Source: Megalopta genalis (taxonomy: Eukaryota > Arthropoda > Insecta > Hymenoptera > Halictidae). Taken from it: DNA of 64,000 bases. A program made the translations under genes and the position numbers. Shown here one piece after another: positions 1-11,397 of the stretch. The stretch spans positions 36,161,302 through 36,225,301 of the forward strand of contig NC_135013.1 of assembly GCF_051020955.1 (NCBI RefSeq). The letters run 5' to 3'. Numbering within the stretch: the stretch's first letter is position 1; each line of letters begins with the position of its first letter. The notes under the pieces are model-generated. The model was not told the DNA's origin. It searched no databases and saw only the letters and a program-made list of their open reading frames with translations.

Positions 1-402
1 TTCGATATTTCACGCGCTCGTCGTGGACGATCGACCGAGGTTCGATTTCCATTTTCTATAAATACACGCGTTGGAAATGCCGAACGAGCAGCATCGTCGA
101 CGTACGCGTCGGAGAACGATCGATCGATAAACGATAAATGTCGAGGCAGGGAAGCTCGAGGCGCGGATACGAGATAAAATGGAATCGAAAAGATGTAGCG
201 CGTACGCGAGGTACGGTCGAGTTTTCTCGTCGACGCGCGTTCGAACGATCTCCTCGGGTCCGATCGAGATCGCAGCGGTTCGTGCAAGGAATACGAATAT
301 ACGAGTCGCGAATTACGCGCGAAGAGAAATAACGAATCGCTGGCAAATTTTAGATTCGAGAATAGTTCGTCCGACGGAGGGGAGGACGATCGAAGTGGAT
401 CG
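1..402. other. 5' flank of the DUF1295 gene
   Basis: CpG-rich sequence upstream of the start codon at 403. It should hold the 5' UTR and promoter of the downstream gene. I see no clear TATA box, and the open frames here lack any protein resemblance, so they look like chance products of CpG-rich DNA. Confidence 0.4.
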
Positions 403-585
403 ATGGCGATCGATATTTTGGACGAGGACCACTTCGCGGTGAGCGCGATCGTCACCGTCGGTATGCAAATTATTTTCTTTACGATCGCGACGACCTTCCA
501 GCTGGACAAACTGACGGATTTCGCCGGCGGCACCAACTTCATCATCCTCGCCCTTCTCACGTTCTTTCTCGGCCAAGTGGGCAAG

Positions 586-641
<56 letters not shown>

Positions 642-1919
642 ATTATACATAGATCTCGTGCGCGCGCGTATAAATCGCGGACTCGTTCCAGACTCGCGCG
701 CCAGACACCTTCCGATTTCTCAATAAATGTTGCTTTTCTCCGTAGACCTACGACAGCCGACAACTCATGGTCACCGTGTTCGTTTGTTTATGGGGTCTCC
801 GTTTGTCCTGTTATCTGCTTTATCGTATCATCAAGATTGGTCGCGACAAAAGATTCGAAGATCGTCGCAGCAACGTGATTCGTTTCGCGGTATTTTGGAC
901 GTTCCAGGTGATTAAATCTCCTCTTCCCAAATTCCGTCCATTTTTGCTTCCGAGGGACGATCGGGGAGGATTTGCCATAAACGTTGCCCAACGATGAAAT
1001 TGTAACGCGGCGCGTACCAGCGCGTACAGCGAAAAGCTACGGATATTGGGAAAAACTGTTCCACGTATCCGTACTCGTGTACAGGTATACACGAGTATAC
1101 GGGTATACGGGTACACGCAGGATAACCGAAACACGATCGTTCGATTGCAGGCGGTATGGGTGTACATCGTCAGTTTACCCGTGATCGTGATGAATTCGCC
1201 GCGGCACAAGATTCCCCCGGCTCCGAAAACGATGACATCTTTGGACAGCGCGGGCACGGGCTTGTTCGTCACCGGTTTATTGGTCGAAACTTACGCGGAC
1301 TTGCAAAAGTTCTCCTTCAAGCAGGATCCGGTGAACAATGGGAAATGGTGCAACGACGGTAAACGAACGACGGCTCGTAACGAAGTCCGACCGATGCGAC
1401 GCGTACGTACGGTGCTCTCGAACGCGCGTTTCCGTTGTTTGCCGTAGGTCTTTGGCGGATGTCCAGACATCCGAATTACTTCGGAGAGATAATGGTTTGG
1501 TGGGGCATCTTCGTGATATCGTTGAACGTGATCGAAGGCGCGGAATGGGTGGCGATAGCTTCTCCGATCTTCACCACGTTCATTATTCTATTCCTGTCCG
1601 GGATGCCTCTGCTGGAAAGGGCTTCGGACGAGAGATATCGCGAGTAAGTAAACTCCCTTCCAATATCGACGATATCGACGATATCGACGAAAGCCGTCTG
1701 ACCACGACGCATTTTCTAAATTGCAGCAACGCCGAGTACCGTTACTACAAGCAGTCGACGTCGCCGCTGATACCGATACCACCGTCGATCTACGTCGAAG
1801 TGCCACAATTTCTGAAATTTCTTTTCTGCTGCGAATTCCCGCTGTACGATTCGTTGGACGTGAAACCACGCGCGGCCGTGACCGAGTCGACCTCGATAAG
1901 CCTCGCCGCGTCCACGTAG
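403..1919 (+). CDS. DUF1295 / steroid-reductase-like multi-pass membrane protein
   Basis: Five coding exons: 403-585, 746-907, 1151-1358, 1448-1643 and 1727-1919. Phases join without a stop into 313 residues. The product is hydrophobic with several membrane spans: exon 1 has one span at about residues 13-32 and another near 45-60, and exon 2 carries a further span. Exon 4 holds the RHPNYFGE signature. That motif is typical of the steroid 5-alpha reductase C-terminal/DUF1295 superfamily, where it belongs to the NAD(P)H-binding region of related reductases and of the ICMT-like methyltransferases. An endoplasmic-reticulum membrane location is inferred. The substrate is unknown; insect members are normally left uncharacterised. 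The ATG at 403 is chosen because the protein then starts with an acidic leader directly before the first span. Intron 1 begins right at a long CT microsatellite. Family assignment is firm, enzyme activity is not. Confidence 0.9.
589..639. repeat. (CT)n microsatellite at a 5' splice site
   Basis: About 25 uninterrupted CT units start three bases after the exon-1 donor GT of the DUF1295 gene. The intron is only about 160 bp, so the tract makes up a third of it. Confidence 0.95.
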
Positions 1920-2019
1920 CTATAGCCACACGTCGGACATCGAAATTCCGAGTCCGGCGTGCATTCGAGTACCACGGCTACGGCCAGTACAGCCTTCTGA
2001 AACTTTGTGTTTTTTCTTT

Positions 2020-2119
2020 TCGTCTCTTCTCTTCCCTTCCCTTCCCTTCCCTTCCCTTCTCTCCTCTTCTCTTCTCTTCTCTTCTCTTCTCTTCTCTTCT
2101 CTTCTCTTCTCTTCTCTTC
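2020..2119. repeat. Polypyrimidine CTTCT/CTTCC tract
   Basis: About 100 bp of near-perfect pentamer repeats, starting as CCCTT units and moving to CTCTT units. It creates long but meaningless open frames on both strands. Confidence 0.95.
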
Positions 2120-2283
2120 CCTCGCTATGAGGAAATGTCGAATCGTTCGCTCGATCCTCTCGTTGTTATTGATTAAGACTCGAACGTTTAGCGTTCTTTC
2201 CGACCGCGCGGGCTGCGAGTTACTCGATTCTACGAAACGAGCGTCGAATCGACCGCGAAGATGGTCAAAGGTCGAGTTCCGAT

Positions 2284-2345
2284 TCGAAAACCTAGTCGAA
2301 AACCTAGTCGAAAAGCTAGTCGAAAAGCTAGTCGAAAAGCTAGCC
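2284..2345. repeat. 12-bp tandem repeat, about 5 units
   Basis: The unit is AGTCGAAAAGCT, with the first two copies reading AGTCGAAAACCT. It lies in the probable 3' UTR of the DUF1295 gene. Confidence 0.9.
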
Positions 2346-3415
2346 AAAAGATTCGATCGTACCTACGAACGCGTTTAGGAAGCGTACGAAAAGCGTATCG
2401 AAAATCGGAAAGATTGCTACGGAAAGTTGAATCGTAATTACACTACCTCGAGTACGATGCTCTCGAACCGGAAGCGAGTTCATCGTAGTATTTAGACGAA
2501 TAGTCGATACAAATTGCCCAAGTATATGTGTACATACGCGATATTTTTAGAAACTACCGAAACTCTATAGTTTGCGCTACAGTTTTAAGGAGAAAATTCG
2601 ATATATTTTTTTTCTATCCTTAAATTATACATATTTTTATGGGTAGGATATAAAATTCGGTTCGAACGAAAGTAAAGCGTATACAGAGAACGCTCTCGCG
2701 ATCGGCGATTCGTTGGTTTAACGATTGAAAATATTTTCTGACCGGTAGGGACCATGTAACTTAGAGTCGGAGGCGGTCCTAGGTACGAGACGCTGCAACA
2801 CTTTTATACGTGTACCCACAGATCCGGCTTTCGATCCGATTTCGAAGACCTGCCAGCAAATTTCGAGACTATTTTCAGGAGAAAATGTTAAGGTTGTTTG
2901 TACTTTCACGCGCGCGCGCGCGCGCGCGCTCGCTCGCTCGCTCGCGTAGATTCTACAAATCTACATACAACCGGAGCTGGAATCGATATTTTTCAGAAAT
3001 ATGGCACACCAGCCACGCGCGTGGCCCGTCGAAATCGAAACGATCCAATAATGGTCGAACGTCTCTCGGTGTATCTGTACGCATAGTTTATCGTTTACGC
3101 AGCGTATCCGCGTACGTGTACGGGCACATGCGCATGCACGTATATGCGCACACATGTATACGCGTATACGCTAGTTTGTATCGAGTCCGCTCTCCTCGCG
3201 GCTCTCGTGTCTCCACACGCATTTGGTATTTGTACCAACACCGAACAAGCATTAAATTATAGCAATGTAAAACATATCCCGGTTCGAAGTAGATCGTCGT
3301 CGAAACGATTTCAGTACTAATCTACGAGTTGACAAATATTAACGGCTGTACTCTTCCGAGTTAAACGCAACAAGAGAGAGTTCTTAATTTTGTATCCGAT
3401 CAAAAAGGATCTCGA

Positions 3416-3457
3416 TCTACTCGATCTACTCGATCTACTCGATCTACTCGATCTACT
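3416..3457. repeat. 9-bp tandem repeat CGATCTACT
   Basis: Five near-perfect units between the two convergent genes. Confidence 0.9.
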
Positions 3458-3607
3458 CCACGATTACCGAGTTCAAAGTTTTCGAAAGGGTACAGTTCTA
3501 ATTAAAAAGTACGCCAAATTAGAGAAGTAAATTGTTGTATCGCGAACACGATTCGTTCGCTGGTCCTTTCGAACGATCGTTGTTACGCGAATATTCAGAT
3601 TTTAGAT

Positions 3608-3613
3608 AATAAA
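3608..3613 (+). terminator. Candidate poly(A) signal of the DUF1295 gene
   Basis: AATAAA on the plus strand in an AT-richer pocket, followed by T-rich sequence within 40 bp. Assigned by position only. Confidence 0.35.
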
Positions 3614-4471
3614 CGACAATTTGTCCATCCATCGTTTCATTTCACCTTCGTATCCGTCTCCTTGTCCGTATTCGTATTCGCATTCGCATTCGCATCCGCG
3701 ATACCTACCTTCGAAAACGAAGTCGCGGGTCGACGAACGCGTTTAGAATTCGATCGCGGTACGTACGCGTAACGATACCTGAAAAAATACGATCTAGAAA
3801 TTTCGCTAACCTCGCGTTATAATTATAAACACATTTTATTTGTTCGTATGTATATCGTTAATAAATGGTGATATAATAATAATGACAATGAAATGTATAG
3901 CGCCGAGCATAAAACGAGCAGTCGTATTATTATTATAATTATATTATTATTATATTATTACTATTATTATTATTATTATAATTAATTAATAATTATCATT
4001 ATTACAATAATAATAATTATCGTTATATTATTAATATTTTATTATTATTTTTCTTATAATATTCTTACCGTACCGGATGTGTGCCTACCTACTGTGCTTG
4101 CAACGTTTACGGTCTTGTCCAACACTGTTTTCCTTTCTGTGTCGCCGCTAATTTAATATTATTTACTCGTTATTTCGTAATAATCCATAATAATATAATG
4201 TAACCACGGGATGTTAAATGTATGCGTTGTCCTAAGTATAAACAGCTCCACACACGCTAATCGTTACTTTTTTCATACATTTTTCATCGTTTTCTTTTCT
4301 TTTACGGAATAATCGTAATATCGTCGTTAATAATAGTAAGCTACTTAAATACAATAGATAATCCTCGTGTCTTCGTGGAATATTTGGCGACCGCTACGAC
4401 GTAGCGGCCTTTAGTACAAAAAACTTCAATTCCCGTTCGATAACATTATACATCAAAATGACCGTGTTTCA

Positions 4472-4515
4472 TTTTTCATTTCATTTCATTTCATTTCATT
4501 TCATTTCATTTCATT
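4472..4515. repeat. (ATTTC)n pentamer array
   Basis: Eight or more uninterrupted pentamers in the interval between the DUF1295 gene and fax. Confidence 0.9.
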
Positions 4516-4877
4516 CTTTTTTTCGATGCGTGAAAGACACTTTGTATAATTACGTAATGTAAAATTTCTCACACGTTCGAGGAAAATGTCGACTAATAAT
4601 ATTGAACCAACCACGGGGCAGCACAGCGTTCGTCGTTTATTATCCTTTCTTTCCTTTTTCTTCGTCGCATTCGTTCGAACGTCACGCTCGAACGGAAAGA
4701 GTACCCCCAGACGGAGGAAATCAAAAAGTTTGCCTGCGTCTCCTTCCTTGTTTCTTTGTTTTCTTCTTCTTTTTTTGTTCTTTTTTGTCGTTTAGTCCGC
4801 GGGAAAGAAACGGAAGAAACAAAGACGGCAGAGCCCCGGGGAAAGGGGGGCTTTGCTCGCGCGGGCTCGTCGGTGTC

Positions 4878-4982
4878 GCCCGTTCGAGGATCGTTCGAGG
4901 ATCGTTCGAGGACCGTTCGAGGACCGTTCGAGGACCGTTCGTGGACCGTTCGTGGACCGTTCGAGGACCGTTCGAGGACCGT
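4878..4982. repeat. 11-bp tandem repeat, about 9 units
   Basis: The unit is GTTCGAGGACC with GAGGATC and GTGGACC variants. The period is exactly 11 bp throughout. Confidence 0.93.
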
Positions 4983-5265
4983 GACACGGCCACAGAGCGG
5001 CAACGCGACCTCTCTTTACTCTCGGATCGCATCCTCGCGTGTACGTAATAGAAAATATCTATAATAATATACAAATGATCGTATCGTATAATATTTGCCG
5101 TCGATCCGTAATCGCAAATGAGTCTTCGCTCGTCGGGACGTTGTCAATAAATTGTAAAAACGGTGTACCCGAAGGGCGGTACGCGTGGGAATGAAACTCG
5201 ACGCGAGTAGCCGAGTCAAAATACATACACGTATATATAATATACGGAGTGGCCCAGTAGCCTGT

Positions 5266-5302
5266 ACGAGAAATACGAGAAATACGAGAAATACGAGAAA
5301 TA
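5266..5302. repeat. 9-bp tandem repeat ACGAGAAAT
   Basis: Four clean units, then the pattern decays into an A-rich stretch. Confidence 0.9.
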
Positions 5303-5974
5303 GGAAAATTACAAAACGTAGAAAATTCGGGAAATTAGGAGAATACGGAAAAGGAAAAAACGGCGATCGTTGTTTCGCATCGCGTGCGTCGGGTTTCCTT
5401 GATCGGATGGATGCATCGATCGAGAGTCGAGAATCGTGAACCCCCGAAATATGTCCGGCAACCGCCGTCGCGAGCAGCGATCGAACCGAATACGTGTTAC
5501 GATCGAGCACCAACGAATCGAAAAGGAATGCGTAAAGTCTACGTGTAGATGCGTGCGCGGGCGATCGTGCGATCGTACGATCTCGCGATCGCGCGAGGTA
5601 CTGGGACTCGTATCGTATCGACTCGGATCGGTTTCCGTCGAATGGCCGATACGAAACGCCGGAACACGACCAACGGAAAGCACGACTAAACGAAGATCAT
5701 CATAATGTGATATACGGTACGTTGCTTGGAACGCTAGGTACGTAACTCGTGTGTTGCACAGTGAGAGAGCCAATGATAGAAGCGATCGCGAGACACGCTT
5801 TTCTCCCTTCCCCCAAACGTCGGGGACGAAGGGCGTTATTCGTTACTTCTTATCCGTTATTCGTTACGTAATCGCAACCATAAACGATCCCGCTCCCCGC
5901 CTTTGTCCTTTCTACTCTATTCTCTTCTCCGCTTCTCCGCTTCTCCACTTTTTCACTTGTCCACTTCCCTACGC

Positions 5975-5978
<4 letters not shown>

Positions 5979-6011
<33 letters not shown>

Positions 6012-6016
6012 TCTCT
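5979..6016. repeat. (CT)n microsatellite
   Basis: About 18 units with one CCCT interruption near its end, in the fax 3' flank. Confidence 0.93.
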
Positions 6017-6892
6017 ATCATTGTTTAAATTATTATACGCGCACATCTTGCAACGTACAGATCCGCGTTTGGCCACTGTTCTCTTACAAATCTCACACCT
6101 TTGCCAGGCTATTGCATTTGATATATTGCAAACCTACGATTCTAATGACTTATGAGATAGTCCCGTTCCGTTTCCATTTTTCTCTTTCGAAATCGTTCGA
6201 CGTCGCGGGACGGGAGGATCGGGATAGGATAGGATAGGGCAGGGTTAGGGTTAGGAGGAGGAGGAGGAGGAGCAGGGGAAGGAGCAGGAGCGAGAGGAGG
6301 AAAATGGGCCCTGGGTCGGAAATACGATTTTTCGGTACTCGGATGTGCCGGGGTGTCGATGAGAAATGGCGTAACGCGCGTTAAACGCGTACAAACGAAA
6401 TATTTAACATTACGAGTCTACTAATATCTATACGTATAAGTAGAGAGCTCTAGACTTGAATTCCCCTCTCGTTTCTTCGTACTCGGATCTATTCCTTTCG
6501 CGCATTCTCTCGTCCGTTCCTCTTAATCTCGTTCGTGCCGTTCTTTGCCTCTTTTTTCGCACACGCTCTCTCTCCCCCCTCTCTTTCTCTTTTGCTCGCT
6601 CGCTCGCTCGTTCTCTCGTCGGGTATTTATGCAGAGTCGCGCAAGTAAGTCGGTTGAACGGACAGACGCGCGCGCGAAAGCAAGCGAGCAAACGAGCAAA
6701 CGAACGAACGATCGAACGAACAAACAAACAAACGAATAGACGAACAATCTCTCTTCGCGTCGCATCCTTCTCCTCGCCACGTCGCACGTTAAGATCTCAC
6801 ACACTCTCTCCCTCTCTCTCTCTCTCTCTATTTTTCACGGTAATATCTTGCTGTTTCGAACATATTTTTGCTCAGCATCGGTCCTAGGCAGC

Positions 6893-9800
6893 TTACTTCC
6901 CTTCCTTCTCCTTTTCTTTGTTCTCGTCGAGCTCCTTGTCCTTCTCCATCTCCTTCTCCTCCTTGTCCGCTTTCTCCTTGTCGCCCTCCTTCTCCTCCTT
7001 GGACTCCTTGGTCTCTTTCGGCTCTTCTTTGCCCTCCTTCTCCTCCTGCTTCTCCGGCTTCGGAAGGTGCGTGTTCATGTCCAGGGTGGAGCAGATCTCG
7101 TCCCAATCCGGAAAGCATCGCTCCTTCATGCGCGAACAGTGGCCGACCAAGTTCGGGCAGTTCTCCTGCATGTAGTCGCGCAGGCTGTACGGCGTGTCCT
7201 TGTCGATGTAGAGAATCTGGGCGAGATGCGCGAATCCTACCACGTCCAACTGGGAACATTGAAAGAACATGGCAAGGCCACGAGTGATTTCACGATTTCA
7301 CGATTTCACGATTTCGCGAATTCGCGAGGCAAGCGTCCGAGTTTCGACGCGCGTCGACTATACCTACCGTGGTCGGGTCGTCTCCGAAGAAGAACGGTTT
7401 GTCGGCCAGCATGTCGGAGAGAACCTTGAGATCGGCGCAACCGAACTGGGACACTTCTTCGGGAGTATGGACGCCCATCCCCTGGGCCTTTACCTTTTTC
7501 GCGCTCTGAAATAAATCCCATTAGATTTCACCGCGCAGTCCACTCGACGCGTTTCTTTCGCTTTTCAGTTTCAGTTTGAATTTCGGTTTCGGTCTCGGTT
7601 CGAGTTTACGTTTACGTATCTATTTAGCAAAATACACAACATGCGTTCGACGCGCGTTTCAACGAACTATTCTCGAGAATCGAGGAATACGATGATTCCG
7701 AAGTTTACCCTGCGAACGAACGTGTACTTGAAGAAAATGGCGAGGATGCCGTTCGGGATGCGGGTGCCGACCATGTGCTGGAGATTCATTTTGTAACCCT
7801 TCAACACCTGATCGAGATTCTTGGTGCGCCAGTACGTCACCACCCAAGCCAGGTGGTTCTCGATCATCGATATCATCGCGTGCGAGACGCTTCGTTGCTC
7901 GGCCGTCAGTCCGGCGTCGAGATCCTTGTCGAACTTTTGACTCAAATCGCGCACTATGATCGTGCTGTCCGCGATCTCCTCGCCGTTCAGCTCGACGAAC
8001 GGCAGCAGTCCTCCCTTCTTCGAACGGAACTTCACCTTGTGGTCGACGTTCTGCAACAACAACGGAACACAAATCCACGTTTTCGATGTTTCGAGATCGC
8101 GACGAAACGAGAGAGAGAGACGAAACGCGCAGATTTTCGTCTCTCGTTTCGTCGGCCGGACGGCTCGATCGGAAGGTCGCGCGCGTGCACCGCGACGAAA
8201 TATAATATATCGGCCGCGACATTCGATTCGAAACCGTCGTTCGCGCGTCGAGAGCTTTCCGCTTCGCTCGAATTTGCGGTTCGGACCGCGACACGAATCT
8301 TTCAATTTTTCTCGACGCGACGCGCGAACGAACGCGTCCACCGTCCGTTTCGGCAGAGCTCTCTCGCAATGCCGCGCAGCGAACGCGTCGCGACGCGAGT
8401 CGATAAAGATATCCGGTGTCCGTCGCAGGTGGATCGAGTTGCGGCGATATCGATAACGGATACCTGTACCTGCGACTGCGAGGATTTCGCGCGTAAAAAT
8501 CGTAAGCCAAAGCCAACGGATCGTCCGCGAAACCGGACAAATGTTAGGAGGGATGGGGGGTTGCGCGCGTATCCTCTAGAAACGACGGCCGAACGGAGCC
8601 AAAAACTGGAGCACCGAGCTGCCGCGTGCCGTGTGCCGAGAACCAGCGAAGGGTTGGCCCGACTCCGATCGAAATCACCGCTCGTAAATTAATCGAGCCT
8701 CCGCCGATCCATTTCCCCGACCGAGAGAGACGCGTCGATGCGGAACGGGGGCTGCGGAGGCTCTACCGCGAGACGCGAGACGCGAGACGCGAGTCGTCGA
8801 AGCTACGGGGAACGCGGACGTGGCATTCCACTTTCTCGAGGATACGCGATAGTTTACAATAGCGATGTTGGAACAGTGTCAATGGGTACTGCCTAGATTT
8901 CACCGAAGCGGATAATAATAAGAAAGTTACCGATCCTCGCGGTTGCCATCCGTTCGACGTCCGTGCGCGCGGTATACGAATTTCTACCGCCTCGAAATTC
9001 CGTCGCGCGGATACGGATACGGACACGGACACGGACGCGCGGCTTTCGAACCTCGAAACGCCAAAGTATCCATCGAAACTGCGTCCGTTGCGCGATCGAT
9101 CGGGACTAATTTTTCTTCGTCTCGCATTCTCGTCGAGAATTTTGTTCGCCCATCGGACTTGTTCTTTTGAAAAATTAATAGAAAGTCTCGCGCTCGCGAT
9201 ACGTTTCGTTCGAGACAGTCGGGAATAGAAGCATTCCCTGCACCGACAACGATCGACAAGTGGGACAACGCGACGGCGCGGCGCGCGTGGCATAGCTTTA
9301 TAGAAATCAACCGGAATCAACCGCACGGAAAGATCGTTGCATCGCGAGTCGGATCCCGACGAAGACGTCGTTGTAAATTCTCCCCGAGCGACCCTCGGCT
9401 CGTACAACACGGAAACGGACAATTTGGGAAGAGGAGATACGGTCGCGGCTCGCTTTTACAGTTACCGATCGTCGACGACCGTAAAAACGAGCCGCGCGAG
9501 GCTCGAACGATCGTACCTATTTTACTCGAATTGTCCAGCTTCGTTTCCGAGCCGAGAGTCGATTCGGAAGAAACTATCGTAAACGGCGAGAAGGAGAAGA
9601 GGTTTCGAACAGCCCCGGCAAATTGCGATTCTTCGATTTTCTTGGGGTTTCTTACGATCCAGCAACCGCGACGATCGACGAAAAGCGAACGCGGAAGGAG
9701 GGAAAGGACGAGAAGAGAAAAAGGGAGAGACGGATGTAGGACGCGTCGAAGCCGTATCGAAACCGGCCGGAGCGCGAAAAATCGAATCCGATACGACGCG

Positions 9801-11353
9801 GCGTCCGGTCCGAGAGATTCCTCCCTCGAGATTCGCCGGGGTTGTTCCCGACGTTGCTCGATCCTGGATCGAGCATTCTCGCCGAGTTCGCGAGTCCGCG
9901 ATAGCCGGCCGATCTTCCTCGAGGCATCGTTGGGGTAACGAGGTCGGTGTCCGCGATCGCGCGAAGCATGCGCGCGCGCGTTGTTGCTCGTACGTTTTCG
10001 TTATCGAAGGAAAGGGTTTGTCGACCCGATGTCCACGTTCCGGATCCAGACGTTGCGAATACGCGATAAACGTCCTGCGGTGTGTACGATCGACGAACCG
10101 GTCTCGGTATCGATCGATTCGCGGGTCCACGGCCTCGTCGATAGCGCCGACGAGGTCGCGCATCGCGTCTCGATCGATCGTTGAAACCTCGACGTCGACC
10201 GCTTCCAACGAGGAGCGTAATCACCGTAGGGTAGGGTGGTAGCGGCTAGAGACGGTAGCAGAGGGTACGGCGGCGGCGGCGGCGTGTACAGTGGTAAACG
10301 GGCATGGAAGAGACCGGAGCCGAGCCGATCCGATTCGATCCGATTCGAGCCGAGTCCAGCCGAGTCCAGCCGAGTCCAGCCGTGTGTGCCGAGCCGAGGC
10401 AGAGCGAGAGCGGGAATACCGGCGAGACGCGCGTGTATCGAATCAATTCGAAGAGATGAAAAGTCGAGCGGTGGTGGACGGCTGTAGCGGGCGGAGAGTA
10501 AAACCGACTCCGCCGGGGCAGCTGCCCTCTGTTCGCGATTCCGCTCGAATTAAAGGTAAGCGGGCGCGCGAGCGCGTCCGCCCGCCTCTGTACGAGATCG
10601 AGAACCCGAAGCTCTCGCCGTCTCTCGAACGAGCGAAAAGTTTCCCCCGGTGAAGGGCGGGGAGGGGTGAGGCGACGAAAATGCCCGAAGACGCGCGTCG
10701 AAGCCGAACCTACGATCGATTCGGTACGATTCGAAGGAGGGATTGGAAATCGCGACGGACGAACGAAAGAGAAAGCGAGAGAGAGAGAGAGGGAAAAGAC
10801 GAAACGAACGAAGCGGCGAGAAGGCGAGACCGAGGAAAGCGCGACGCGTAAACAAGAAAACGGAATCGAAAGAGAGAAAAAGAGAGAAAAAGAGAGAGAG
10901 GAAGGAAGAAAATCGGGGAGCGGTGGAGCAGCGCCTCGAGAAAGGAGGGGAGAAGCGTGGGGTTGGAGAGACGGGCCGTGGGCAGAGAGCGACTGAAAAA
11001 ATAGAAAGAGCGGGAACGAGACGAAGTCGCGCGAGAAAGAGAAGGCGAAGGCGAAGGTGGAGGCGGAGGCGGTGGCGGTGACCGAGGCGAAGGGGGTGGG
11101 CGGTGGAGGGCGGAGAATGAAAAAGGATGAACGGAGAACGGAGGGTGAATGGTTCGATAGAAGGGAAAAGAAGCGAACCGGAGGACGATGAACTCTGGCG
11201 GTAGGCAGCTTCCGTCGCCAGGCAACGTCCTCTGCCTCCTCTGCCTCCGCCGCCACCGCCGCTCCAACCCCTCTTGCCCCACCCACGCCTCGTCGCGGCC
11301 CGTGTCCCTGCTCCCTGGCCCCCGTTCTTCCCTCCGACCGTAGTTCCCTCGCT

Positions 11354-11397
<44 letters not shown>

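Larger units (their letters stand above)
1920..3660 (+). other. 3' UTR and flank of the DUF1295 gene
   Basis: No coding potential is seen. The stretch holds a CTTCT-type tract (2020-2119), a 12-bp tandem repeat (2284-2345), a GC/GCTC alternating tract (about 2909-2945) and a 9-bp repeat (3416-3457). The first good AATAAA on the plus strand lies at 3608-3613. The 3' UTR could therefore be about 1.7 kb, or it could end earlier at a non-canonical signal. Confidence 0.45.
3661..6892. other. Convergent interval: fax 3' UTR and intergenic sequence
   Basis: This lies between the DUF1295 3' end and the fax stop codon. It begins with an AT-rich block of TTA-type repeats (about 3920-4060). An ATTTC pentamer array (about 4472-4515), an 11-bp array (4878-4982), a 9-bp array (5266-5302) and a CT tract (5979-6016) follow. 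Further on is a GGA-rich stretch near 6255-6300. I see no exon with splice signals and protein character. A minus-strand TTTATT at about 3834-3839 could serve as a distal fax poly(A) signal, giving a 3-kb 3' UTR; that is only a possibility. Confidence 0.4.

Noticed and set aside
6241..6262. TTAGG-like telomeric repeat
   Set aside because: Only two GGTTAG units inside a GGA-rich stretch; too short to call an interstitial telomere.
6428..6887. Open frames across GCTC/CGAA-type repeats on both strands
   Set aside because: Products of simple sequence; no splice sites or domains.
8051..8540. Upstream extension of the fax exon at 8050 into an alternative first exon
   Set aside because: The frame continues but changes to Arg-rich composition at the exact acceptor site, so the extension is intronic.
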